This document shows positions 8,048 through 16,515 of a stretch of DNA of 42,382 nucleotides, one piece after another. This stretch comes from Prevotella sp. GTDB taxonomy: Bacteria > Bacteroidota > Bacteroidia > Bacteroidales > Bacteroidaceae. The stretch is taken from positions 1-42,382 of the forward strand of contig JAGAWQ010000057.1 of NCBI GenBank assembly GCA_017941345.1. The letters are read 5' to 3'. Every line of letters starts with the position of its first letter. Positions within the stretch are counted from its first letter, which is position 1. The notes below the pieces were generated by a model. The model saw nothing but the letters and a program-made list of their open reading frames with translations. It ran no database searches and was not told the origin of the DNA. Both the position numbers and the translations under genes were made by a program.

Positions 8048-10053
8048 AGGTGTATATCGGTGGCAAGGAGGTTGTGCCCGAGCGTTGGCGCACGGCCTGG
8101 AACCCCAACACCTATAAGTTCTCTACCGAGTTGCAGAAGGGCAAGCGTGTGCAGCTGCGCATAGAATGGCGTCCTGATGGCGGTGAGGCTTATTGCGGCT
8201 TGCGTGTATCAGAGCCCCGTAGCGCCGAGGAGCGTGGAAAGTTGAGTGTATGGAGTGAGATGGCTAAGGATATGGACTATTACTTCATCGCCGGTGAGAA
8301 TCTCGACCAGGTCGTTTCCGGCTATCGCACCCTGACGGGTAAGGCATCACTCTATCCGAAGTGGGTGCTGGGCTACTGGCAGAGCCGTGAGCGCTATAAG
8401 ACGCAGGATGAGATTGAAGGCACATTGGCAGAATTCCGTAAGCGTCAGATTCCTATTGACAACATCGTGCAGGACTGGAACTACTGGGCTGAGAACCAGT
8501 GGGGCAGTCATCAGTTTGAGCCTGCCCGCTATCCGAATCCCCAGCAGATGTTAGACAATGTTCACAAGATGCATGGACGCTTTATGATTTCCGTATGGCC
8601 TAAGTTCTATTGCAACACGGATAACTACAAGGAGCTCGATGCCAAGGGCTGGATGTATATCCAGAGTCCTACTGACGATATTCACGACTGGGTAGGCCCT
8701 GGCTATAAGAATGGTTTCTATGATGCCTACGATGCCGGTGCAAGAAAAATGTTCTGGCGCCAGATGGACGAGAACCTCTACAGCAAATATAACCACGATG
8801 GTATCGCAGGCGTCGATGCCTGGTGGATGGATGCCTCAGAGCCTAATGTTCGCGACTGTACTCCGATGTGGTATCGCAAGGCACTCAGTGGCCCAACGGC
8901 TTTAGGCACATCAACAGAGTATTTCAATGCCTATTCTACCGTCAATGCTGATGCCATTTATAATGGTCAGCGCTCAGTTTGGAAGGGCAAGAAGGACGAG
9001 CCCCGTGTGTTCCTGTTGACACGCAGCGGATTTGCCGGTGAGCAGCGCTTCTCTACGGCTACCTGGAGTGGTGATATCGGTACCCGCTGGGAGGATATGC
9101 GTGCTCAGATGACGGCAGGTCTGAACTATTCTATCTCCGGTATTCCTTTCTGGGGCATGGACCAGGGCGGATTCTGTGTGGAGAACCGCTATGTGGCTGC
9201 TCAGCAGCTTTATGACCGTACCAAGGTTGAGAACGAAGACCTGAAGGAGTGGCGTGAGTTGCAGACCCGTTGGAACCAGTTCGGAACCTTTATTCCGCTC
9301 TTCCGCTCTCATGGTCAGTGGCCGCTGCGTGAGATATGGAACATTGCCCCCGATGAGCATCCTGCCTACAAGTCATTTGTATATTACGACAAGCTGCGCT
9401 ATCGCCTGATGCCTTACCTCTACTCGATGGCTGGCTGGGCTCACTTCAAGGATTACACCCTGATGCGCCCGTTGGTGATGGACTTCAATGGCGACAAGGA
9501 GGTTGAGAATATCGGCAACCAGTGGATGTTCGGTCCTGCGCTGATGGCTTGTCCTGTAGGCTATTACAAGGCTCGCAACCGCAGCGTTTACTTCCCCGAG
9601 CAGACCGGCTGGTACAATCTGTATACCAGCGAGTTCATCGAGGGAGGTCAGAATCTCATAGTAGAAGCACCATACGAGCAGATTCCCGTCTTCGTCCGCG
9701 AGGGAGCCATCATCCCATTCGGTCCTGAGATGCAGTGGAGCGATGAGAAACCCGCAGAACTCATCAACCTTTACATCTATGCCGGTAAGGATGGCAGCTT
9801 CCAGCTCTATGAGGACGAGGGCACCAATTACAACTACGAGAAGGGCAAGTACGCTACCATTGATATTACCTACAACGATGCCACTCGTACGGTCAGCTTC
9901 GGCAAGCGCAGCGGTTCGTTCAATGGTATGCTGAAGGAGCGTCGCTTCAACGTGGTGCTCATCACCAAGGATGCTCCCAAGGCACTCAACCTCGATAATC
10001 CCGAGGGTAAGATGGTCGATTATAATGGTAAAGCAATAAGCATTCAGTTATGA
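8044..10053 (+). CDS. GH31 alpha-xylosidase-like enzyme, catalytic part
   Basis: A 669-codon open frame carrying the rest of the PA14 insert (KVYIGGKEVVPERWRTAWNP), the complete GH31 barrel and the C-terminal sandwich domains. The catalytic nucleophile is Asp263 in WWMDASEPN and the acid/base Asp344 in WSGDIGTRW. The family releases alpha-linked xylose or glucose; the PA14 insert and neighbouring GH2 favour alpha-xylosidase on xyloglucan fragments, but substrate is not proven. The GTG at 8044 overlaps the upstream TGA (GTGA), so re-initiation is conceivable, but the product would have no signal peptide and would begin mid-domain. I treat it as the second half of a switched-off or broken gene. 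It overlaps the GH2 start by 4 bases (ATGA). Confidence 0.85.
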   Translation: MKVYIGGKEVVPERWRTAWNPNTYKFSTELQKGKRVQLRIEWRPDGGEAYCGLRVSEPRSAEERGKLSVWSEMAKDMDYYFIAGENLDQVVSGYRTLTGKASLYPKWVLGYWQSRERYKTQDEIEGTLAEFRKRQIPIDNIVQDWNYWAENQWGSHQFEPARYPNPQQMLDNVHKMHGRFMISVWPKFYCNTDNYKELDAKGWMYIQSPTDDIHDWVGPGYKNGFYDAYDAGARKMFWRQMDENLYSKYNHDGIAGVDAWWMDASEPNVRDCTPMWYRKALSGPTALGTSTEYFNAYSTVNADAIYNGQRSVWKGKKDEPRVFLLTRSGFAGEQRFSTATWSGDIGTRWEDMRAQMTAGLNYSISGIPFWGMDQGGFCVENRYVAAQQLYDRTKVENEDLKEWRELQTRWNQFGTFIPLFRSHGQWPLREIWNIAPDEHPAYKSFVYYDKLRYRLMPYLYSMAGWAHFKDYTLMRPLVMDFNGDKEVENIGNQWMFGPALMACPVGYYKARNRSVYFPEQTGWYNLYTSEFIEGGQNLIVEAPYEQIPVFVREGAIIPFGPEMQWSDEKPAELINLYIYAGKDGSFQLYEDEGTNYNYEKGKYATIDITYNDATRTVSFGKRSGSFNGMLKERRFNVVLITKDAPKALNLDNPEGKMVDYNGKAISIQL

Positions 10054-12398
10054 GAAGAATCCTTTGTCTCGCATGTGCCCTTTTAGGGCTGACAACGATA
10101 CAAGCCCGTCAGCGTCAGAATTTTGACGCTGATTGGCTTTTTATGTTTGGCGACTCAGCCCAGATGGCTGAGGTGAACTATGACGACTCCCATTGGCGCC
10201 GCCTTAACGTGCCCCACGACTGGGCACGCGAGGGTGACTTCTATGTCAGCAACCCCAGTGGAGCGGGTGGGGGAGCACTACCCGGAGGCGTCGGCTGGTA
10301 CCGGAAGAAGTTTTTTATTGAGAACGGAGAACTCACCTCTAACCTCTTTTTAGAGTTTGACGGCGTATATATGAACTCTACGGTCTATGTCAACGGCCAG
10401 AAGGTAGGGTTCCGTCCTTATGGCTATTCCAGCTTCGAGTATGACATCACGTCGTATCTGAAAGAAGGCGAGAATGTGGTGGCTGTTCGGGTAGACAACT
10501 CCGACCAGCCCAATTCACGTTGGTATTCAGGTTGTGGCATCTACCGCCATGTGTGGCTCACACAGACCCATCCCATCCACGTCAAGCACTGGGGTGTCTT
10601 CGTGCATGATGGTAAGGTGGAGGTAGACTATGTGAACCCTACGAAGCAGAAGGTGAAGGTAAAGAACATCTGGCTTGATGCCAATGGCAAACCGACAAGC
10701 ATCAAGAAGCCCCGTAAGTGGTCGTGTGAGGACCCGTATGTCTATACCGTACGTACCCAACTGCTTGTTGGCGGTAAGGTGGTCGATGAGGTAGAGACGA
10801 CGACAGGTTTCCGCGACTTCCGTTTTGATGCCAAGACGGGCTTCTGGCTCAATGGCAAGAACTTCAAGCTCAATGGCGTCTGCGAGCATCATGACTTTGG
10901 CTGTTTAGGTGCTGCGCTGAATGAGGATGCCCTGCACCGTAAACTCACAAAGCTGAAGGCGATGGGTGTGAACTCGATTCGCTCATCGCATAATCCCCCG
11001 GCACCCGAACTGCTGAACATGTGCGACACCATGGGTCTCATCGTGATGGACGAGTCGTTCGACATGTGGCGTCGTAAGAAGACACAGAACGACTATGCCC
11101 GCTTCTTCGACGAGTGGCATGAGCGTGACCTGACTGACCTGGTGCTACGCGACCGTAATCATCCCTCTGTCCTGATGTGGTCGATAGGCAATGAGGTGCT
11201 GGAGCAGTGGTCAAGTGCCGAGGCAGACACGTTGACGCTCGAACAGGCCAACCTGATACTGAATGCTGGTCATGATGCCTCGACACTGGCCAAGGATGGT
11301 GAGCTTTCCGTGCAGAGCCTGTTGACACAGCACTTGACAGAGATAGTGAAGCGCTACGATACGTCGCGTCCCATCACGGCGGGCTGTAACGAACCCAATC
11401 CGGGCAACCACCTCTTCAAGAGCGGGGCACTCGACATCATCGGCTATAACTATCACCACCAGTGGGTCAAGGACGTGCCTAAGAACTTCCCCGACAAGCC
11501 GTTTATCTTCTCCGAGAGTGTGTCGGCCTTGCAGACACGTGGCTTCTATATGATGCCGTCGGACAGCATCTACCGTGCTCCGAAGGAGTGGTGGATGCCC
11601 TATACCGACCCTACCTATATGTGTTCGGCGTATGATAACATGTCGGCATCGTGGGGTTCTACCCATGAGGAGACATGGGATGTGGTGAAGCACACGCCCT
11701 ATGTCTGTGGACAGTATATCTGGACGGGCTTCGACTATATCGGCGAGCCTACGCCCTACGGTTTCCCGGCACGTAGCAGCTATTTCGGTATCATCGACCT
11801 GGCGGGCTTCCCCAAGGACTCATACTATATGTATCAGAGTGAGTGGACGCAGACGCCTGTCCTTCATCTCTTCCCCCACTGGAACTGGATACCCGGCGAT
11901 GATATCGACATGTGGTGCTACTACAATAATGCCGACGAGGTAGAGCTGTTCATCAACGGCAAGAGTGAGGGTGTACGTAAGAAGGCTGATTCGCATCAGT
12001 ATCACGTCATGTGGCGCGTCACCTTTGACCCGGGTGAGGTGAAGGTTGTAGCCCGCAAGGCTGGAAAGGTGGTTGGCGAGAAGAGCATCCGCACCGCAGG
12101 TGCTCCCGACCATATCCGCCTCTCCATCGACTACAAAGGCAAGAATACCACTTTTGTCGTAGCTGAGGTTGTCGACAAGGATGGTAACCTCTGTCCTTGG
12201 GCTGACGATGAGATTTTCTTCATCAGCGAGGGCGACCACGAGTTCCTCGGCACAGACAACGGCTGCCAGACCTCGATGGAGCGCTTCACGTCGCCCCGCC
12301 GCAAGGCCTTCTTCGGCAAGTGTATCGCCGTCGTCAAAGGCACGGGTTCCATTACTGCCAAGTCGTATAACCTCAAGTCGGATGTCATAGAATTTTAG
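10050..12398 (+). CDS. GH2 beta-galactosidase-like glycosidase
   Basis: A 782-residue secreted enzyme: signal peptide about 1-20, sugar-binding jelly roll (about 25-175, with WYRKKF and the segment following PHDWAREGDF), Ig-like domain, then a GH2 barrel. The acid/base is Glu382 (MWSIGNEV) and the nucleophile Glu489 (FIFSESVSA). The C-terminal third has a DUF4982-type domain and a further sandwich, as in many Bacteroidota GH2 beta-galactosidases. It is translationally linked to the GH31 before it (ATGA overlap). In xyloglucan loci such an enzyme removes galactose capping xylose side chains so that alpha-xylosidase can act; that role is inferred from the neighbours. Other beta-galactosides are possible. 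Confidence 0.87.
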   Translation: MRRILCLACALLGLTTIQARQRQNFDADWLFMFGDSAQMAEVNYDDSHWRRLNVPHDWAREGDFYVSNPSGAGGGALPGGVGWYRKKFFIENGELTSNLFLEFDGVYMNSTVYVNGQKVGFRPYGYSSFEYDITSYLKEGENVVAVRVDNSDQPNSRWYSGCGIYRHVWLTQTHPIHVKHWGVFVHDGKVEVDYVNPTKQKVKVKNIWLDANGKPTSIKKPRKWSCEDPYVYTVRTQLLVGGKVVDEVETTTGFRDFRFDAKTGFWLNGKNFKLNGVCEHHDFGCLGAALNEDALHRKLTKLKAMGVNSIRSSHNPPAPELLNMCDTMGLIVMDESFDMWRRKKTQNDYARFFDEWHERDLTDLVLRDRNHPSVLMWSIGNEVLEQWSSAEADTLTLEQANLILNAGHDASTLAKDGELSVQSLLTQHLTEIVKRYDTSRPITAGCNEPNPGNHLFKSGALDIIGYNYHHQWVKDVPKNFPDKPFIFSESVSALQTRGFYMMPSDSIYRAPKEWWMPYTDPTYMCSAYDNMSASWGSTHEETWDVVKHTPYVCGQYIWTGFDYIGEPTPYGFPARSSYFGIIDLAGFPKDSYYMYQSEWTQTPVLHLFPHWNWIPGDDIDMWCYYNNADEVELFINGKSEGVRKKADSHQYHVMWRVTFDPGEVKVVARKAGKVVGEKSIRTAGAPDHIRLSIDYKGKNTTFVVAEVVDKDGNLCPWADDEIFFISEGDHEFLGTDNGCQTSMERFTSPRRKAFFGKCIAVVKGTGSITAKSYNLKSDVIEF

Positions 12399-12421
12399 GA
12401 GTTAAGAAGTTAAGGAGTTAA
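12398..12421 (+). repeat. Three 8-bp tandem units before the second GH31 gene
   Basis: GGAGTTAA, GAAGTTAA and GGAGTTAA follow one another between the GH2 stop and the ATG at 12427. Each unit holds a purine-rich GGAG/GAAG core, so copy number would move possible ribosome-binding sequence relative to the start. Confidence 0.85.
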
Positions 12422-12426
12422 GACAT

Positions 12427-14751
12427 ATGAGAAGGAGTATAGTATTATTATCATTGTTCCTTTGTCATTTATCATTTAGCAGTGTGGCAGCCCAGCTACA
12501 GACGAATGCCGGTGTGCAGTACCTGCAGTGTATGCAAAAGGACATGTCGACGGATTTCTCAGACTTGTCGAACACCTATTTCCTGGCCGACTCGCTGGTC
12601 AGCTTCGATGCAGCGAAGGGTGAGGGACTGGTGCAGTGGAAACGTTATAGGATGAGTCCCCGTCAGGCGTTTAACCTGAATGGCTACTGGCCTGTGCGGA
12701 TGCAGATGCTCGACTTCCCCGATGCGGCTTACGACAACGACCCCAACCTACGGCTAAAGGTCGACTTCGTGTCACCTCGCTGTGTGCGTATCCGTATGCT
12801 GACGTCGCCCATTGCTGCGCCCCGTAAGGACAGCGAGAGCCTCATGCTGGCAGGTCCGGTACCTGCTTCTGCCGCCTGGCGTTCTGTAAGCGACGGTACT
12901 ACCGTCGCCTACATGACCGATTATGGCAGGGTGGAGATACAGCGTTTCCCCTTCCGTCTGGTGCTGAAGGATAAGAACGGCAAGGTGCTGACGCAGACAC
13001 GCCATATCATTGACAACGACTCCAGCCAGGTGAAGCTGTTGCCGTTCTCCTTCATCAAACGCGGCTCAGACAATTCGCGTAGCATCAATCCTGTGTTGAC
13101 GCTGGCTCCCGGCGAGCGCATCTACGGCTGTGGTGAGTCGTTCACCTCGCTGAATAAGGTAGGGCAGAAGGTACACCTCTCCGTCACCGACCCACAGGGT
13201 CCTGAGACTGACGGCCAGTATAAGCCCGTGCCCTTCTTCTTCTCGAATCGGGGCTATGGCATCTTTATGCACACCTCTGCACCCGTGACCTGCGACTTCG
13301 GTGCTTCTTACATCGGTGCCGACCGCATCTTCATGGGCGATGAGGAGATGGACTTCTTCGTCTTCTTCGGTGAACCGAAGGATATCCTCAATGAGTACAC
13401 GAATATCACGGGTAAGTCGCCCATGCTACCCCTCTGGAGTTTCGGCACTTGGATGAGCCGTATCACCTATTTCTCGCAGGAGGAAGGTCTTGATATCGCC
13501 AAACAGCTCAGAGCACACAAGATACCGTCTGACGTCATCCATTTCGACACCGGCTGGTTTGGTGTCGACTGGCAGTGTGACTATCAGTTTGCGAAAGACC
13601 GCTTTCCCGACCCTGTGGGTATGCTGAAACAGCTCTCGAAGGAGGGCTTCCACACCTGTCTGTGGCAGTTGCCTTACTTCACGCCGAAGAACCGTTTCTT
13701 CCCCGAGATTATCGAGAAAGGTCTGCATGTGGTGAATGCTACAGGTGGTATGCCTTACGAAGATGCCGTGCTCGACTTCTCGAATCCTGCCACCGTTGCG
13801 TGGTATCAGTCGAAGATTGAGGGACTGATGCGTCAGGGGGTATCTACCATCAAGTGCGACTTTGGTGAGGCAGCTCCCTATAATGGCTTCTACCATAGTG
13901 GCAAGGGTGGTCTGTATGAACATAACCTCTATCCCCTGCGCTATAACAAAGCCCTGTGGGAAGTGGTAGAACGCTCGCATCCTGGCGAGGGCATCATCTG
14001 GGCACGTTCTGCATGGGCTGGCAGTCAGCGTTACGCCCTGCACTGGGGTGGTGATGCTGCCACAACCAATACGGGCATGCTGGGTGACCTGCGTGGCGGC
14101 CTGAGCTTTGGCTTGAGTGGTTTCTCTTTCTGGAGCCACGATATGGGTGGTTTCGTCACTGCCTCGCCAGAGGATATCTACCGTCGTTGGCTGCCCTTCG
14201 GCTTTTTGAGTTCTCACACCCGTGCGCATGGTGCACCTCCTACAGAGCCTTGGCTCATCAGCGAGTCGTTCACGAAGGCTTTCCGTGAGTGTGCTGAGAT
14301 GAAGTATAAGCTGATGCCTTATGTCTATGCCCAGGCGAAGGACTGCTCGGAACGTGGTCTGCCGATGGTACGTGCGCTGCTTGTCGAATTCCCACAAGAC
14401 CCAGGTGCCTGGCTCGTAGAGGATGAGTATATGTTTGGCTCGCAGATTCTCGTAGCACCATTGATGGAGCGTGGCCATGAGCGTACGGTCTATCTGCCGA
14501 AGGGTAAGTGGATAGACTACCAGAGTGGTAAGGTCTATGAGGGTGGCTACCAGATAATCAACGCAGGCAAGATACCGGCTATTATCCTCGTGAAAGACGG
14601 TAGCCTGATACCTCATGTCCCCTTGGCTCAGCGTACTGACCAGATTAAGTGGGACAAAGTGGAGCTGAAGACTTATCAGGTCGATGCCAAGAAGTGTACA
14701 GGACTGCTTTTCAAACCAGGAGATAAGGAACTGACACGTCTCGAACAATAA
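12427..14751 (+). CDS. GH31 glycosidase (YicI-like alpha-xylosidase or alpha-glucosidase)
   Basis: A 774-residue secreted GH31 enzyme distinct from the split one. Signal peptide MRRSIVLLSLFLCHLSF then SSVAA. The N-terminal sandwich includes YGCGESFTSLNKVGQ. The barrel carries nucleophile Asp478 in IKCDFGEAAPYNG, close to the KTDFGE motif of YicI-type alpha-xylosidases, and acid/base Asp543 in WGGDAATT. No PA14 insert is seen. It is the last gene of the glycosidase cluster, ending at a bidirectional terminator. Alpha-xylosidase is likely, and alpha-glucosidase or alpha-galactosidase cannot be excluded. Its signal-peptide codons contain four 7-bp units (12451-12478), so repeat slippage would also shift this frame. 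Confidence 0.85.
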   Translation: MRRSIVLLSLFLCHLSFSSVAAQLQTNAGVQYLQCMQKDMSTDFSDLSNTYFLADSLVSFDAAKGEGLVQWKRYRMSPRQAFNLNGYWPVRMQMLDFPDAAYDNDPNLRLKVDFVSPRCVRIRMLTSPIAAPRKDSESLMLAGPVPASAAWRSVSDGTTVAYMTDYGRVEIQRFPFRLVLKDKNGKVLTQTRHIIDNDSSQVKLLPFSFIKRGSDNSRSINPVLTLAPGERIYGCGESFTSLNKVGQKVHLSVTDPQGPETDGQYKPVPFFFSNRGYGIFMHTSAPVTCDFGASYIGADRIFMGDEEMDFFVFFGEPKDILNEYTNITGKSPMLPLWSFGTWMSRITYFSQEEGLDIAKQLRAHKIPSDVIHFDTGWFGVDWQCDYQFAKDRFPDPVGMLKQLSKEGFHTCLWQLPYFTPKNRFFPEIIEKGLHVVNATGGMPYEDAVLDFSNPATVAWYQSKIEGLMRQGVSTIKCDFGEAAPYNGFYHSGKGGLYEHNLYPLRYNKALWEVVERSHPGEGIIWARSAWAGSQRYALHWGGDAATTNTGMLGDLRGGLSFGLSGFSFWSHDMGGFVTASPEDIYRRWLPFGFLSSHTRAHGAPPTEPWLISESFTKAFRECAEMKYKLMPYVYAQAKDCSERGLPMVRALLVEFPQDPGAWLVEDEYMFGSQILVAPLMERGHERTVYLPKGKWIDYQSGKVYEGGYQIINAGKIPAIILVKDGSLIPHVPLAQRTDQIKWDKVELKTYQVDAKKCTGLLFKPGDKELTRLEQ
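12451..12478 (+). repeat. Four heptamer units in the signal-peptide codons of the second GH31
   Basis: TCATTGT, TCCTTTG, TCATTTA and TCATTTA run in register from 12451. They resemble the degenerate TCATTTC/AATTATC heptamers near 24862-24931. The last two are identical. Confidence 0.6.
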
Positions 14752-14756
14752 AAAGA

Positions 14757-14780
14757 AAAAGGAGCAGCGATGCTCCTTTT
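14757..14780. terminator. Bidirectional terminator between the GH31 and kinase genes
   Basis: AAAAGGAGCA (14757-14766) pairs with TGCTCCTTTT (14771-14780), giving a 10-bp stem closed by a GCGA tetraloop of the GNRA type. A and T runs on the two sides allow function in both directions between the converging genes. Confidence 0.85.
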
Positions 14781-14781
14781 C

Positions 14782-16509
14782 TTATGCCTGTAAGGTAATG
14801 ACAAAACGCGTGCAGCTGTTGCATGCCGTATCGAGCATCACGTTGCCGCCTAAGCGGCGTGCCAGACTGCGTGCAACGGTAAGTCCGATGCCTGTGCCGT
14901 TATAGTATTCGTCAAGTTGGACGAACTCGTCGAAGATACGCTCTGCTTCCGATGCAGGGATGCCTATACCCGTGTCTTCCACGATGAAGAGCACGCGGTC
15001 GGTGCCGCTGCCGTCAATGGTCAGCGTCACACGTTCCTTCTTATCTGGTTCTTTCTGTGTATGATAGGACTCGGCAGGACGGGTGAACTTGATGGCATTG
15101 TCGAGCACCAGTTCTACAATACGAACGGCTGCGCGCAGGTCGGTTTTGAACAGTTTGTCGTCGCCTCCGTGGGAATGCATGTTAAACGTCAGATGGGTAG
15201 CCTCCTTGATGCCCGAATTGGCAATGGCCTGTTCGGCAATCTGCAGTCCTGTGGTCAGGTCTTTGCGCTCCAGCACGGCATGGCTGTTGATGTCCGACAG
15301 TTCCAGCATCTTGTTGACCAGTCCTGTGATGCGGTCGGTACTCTTGAGGATTTGCTCTTCAGCCTCGGCTCTGTCCTTATCCGACAGGCGTACCTGCGTG
15401 GAAGTGATAATCTGGGTAAAGCCGCTGAGGATATTGAGTGGTGTGCGTATCTCGTGCGAAATCTGCTTGATGAAGTTGCTCTTCATGCGTGTCGATTCCT
15501 CAGCACGCTCGTTGGCAATCTCCAGCTCAGCATTCTTCTCTGCCAGTCCTATGTACGCCTCTTGAAGCTGGTTATGAGCCTGCTGCAGTCGTTTGCTGAG
15601 TCGGTAGCGGTTGATGCTGAAGATGACGAGGAAGAGGAAAGTCAGCAGTACCAGTAGCAGCCATACCCATGTAGGAATCTTGATGACACCAAACTGCGTC
15701 AGCACGTTGTCGCCATACACCTCGTCGATGATGCTTTCTGTCTCCGTCTTTCTCAGCTCGGCATTGATAGCCTCGATGAGTCGCTTGTCGTGGCTGGCAT
15801 AGCAGTATTCGCGAGGCTCCAGCGAGAGCTCTTCCGTCTGCAGCTGCCCCTCTAAGTGTAACAGATTGATGTAATGTGTGGCTTGGAACCGGTAGCAGAT
15901 GAGTCCATCGTATTTTCCTCCTGCCAGTTCTTCGAAGGCCTCTCCCAAGTCGGTGATGCGCACATCCTTGGCTCCGGCGTCGGTGAGCATCAGTCCGATG
16001 GGACGCGACTTCATATAGGCGATGGTCTTGCCCTTCAGATGACGGAAGTCGAAATCCGCATAGTCCTTTTTGCGATAGACAATCTGGTAGTACATGCGGA
16101 ACACCGCATTCGAGTAGTTGGTCAAGTCCTTACGGTAGGGCGAGTAGACCATGAGTCCCAGGTCATACTTACCCTCGATGATGCCTGGCGACATCTTGTC
16201 CCAGTGGTTAGGAGCAAAGGTAAAGGGGATGCCCATGCGCTGCATGAGTCGTTTGGTGAAATCCACGTCATTACCGCAGGGCGCACCATGGTCGTCGATA
16301 TACTGAAGTGGAGCATAGCTCGTGTTCATGCCCATCACCAGCGGTCGCTCCTTCGAGAACCCCAGTTCGGTGGCGAGCGGGCTGACCACGATGGCCTCTT
16401 CTGAAGTCTGGAACAGCTCCTTCAGATTCTCCTTGCAGCTACTCATCAGTCCTATGCTGAGCAGCATGGCCAGGGCAGCAAACGGTAATAGACCCTTGTC
16501 CTTTAACAT
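14782..16509 (-). CDS. Sensor histidine kinase with periplasmic SBP_bac_3 (amino-acid-binding type) domain
   Basis: A 575-residue kinase. The N-terminus has a hydrophobic signal with a possible lipobox (LMSSC). Residues about 50-280 form a bacterial solute-binding protein family 3 domain (PLVMGMNTSYAPLQYID at its start), usually binding amino acids or similar small molecules. A membrane helix lies at about 285-308, then a coiled-coil, DHp helix with His352 in ISHEIRTPLN, and an intact ATPase domain (LDNAIKFT, EDTGIGI, GTGIGL). All catalytic boxes are present, unlike the sensors at 821-6976. There is no receiver and no response-regulator gene nearby, so its partner is elsewhere. It ends an apparent operon with a porin and a symporter, suggesting it senses what they import. 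Confidence 0.9.
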   Translation of the reverse strand: MLKDKGLLPFAALAMLLSIGLMSSCKENLKELFQTSEEAIVVSPLATELGFSKERPLVMGMNTSYAPLQYIDDHGAPCGNDVDFTKRLMQRMGIPFTFAPNHWDKMSPGIIEGKYDLGLMVYSPYRKDLTNYSNAVFRMYYQIVYRKKDYADFDFRHLKGKTIAYMKSRPIGLMLTDAGAKDVRITDLGEAFEELAGGKYDGLICYRFQATHYINLLHLEGQLQTEELSLEPREYCYASHDKRLIEAINAELRKTETESIIDEVYGDNVLTQFGVIKIPTWVWLLLVLLTFLFLVIFSINRYRLSKRLQQAHNQLQEAYIGLAEKNAELEIANERAEESTRMKSNFIKQISHEIRTPLNILSGFTQIITSTQVRLSDKDRAEAEEQILKSTDRITGLVNKMLELSDINSHAVLERKDLTTGLQIAEQAIANSGIKEATHLTFNMHSHGGDDKLFKTDLRAAVRIVELVLDNAIKFTRPAESYHTQKEPDKKERVTLTIDGSGTDRVLFIVEDTGIGIPASEAERIFDEFVQLDEYYNGTGIGLTVARSLARRLGGNVMLDTACNSCTRFVITLQA

Positions 16510-16515
16510 CTTATA

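Noticed and set aside
13426-14748. Long minus-strand open frame of 440 codons opposite the second GH31
   Set aside because: The plus-strand frame has full GH31 motifs; the antisense protein is His/Arg-rich with no recognisable domain and reflects codon bias.
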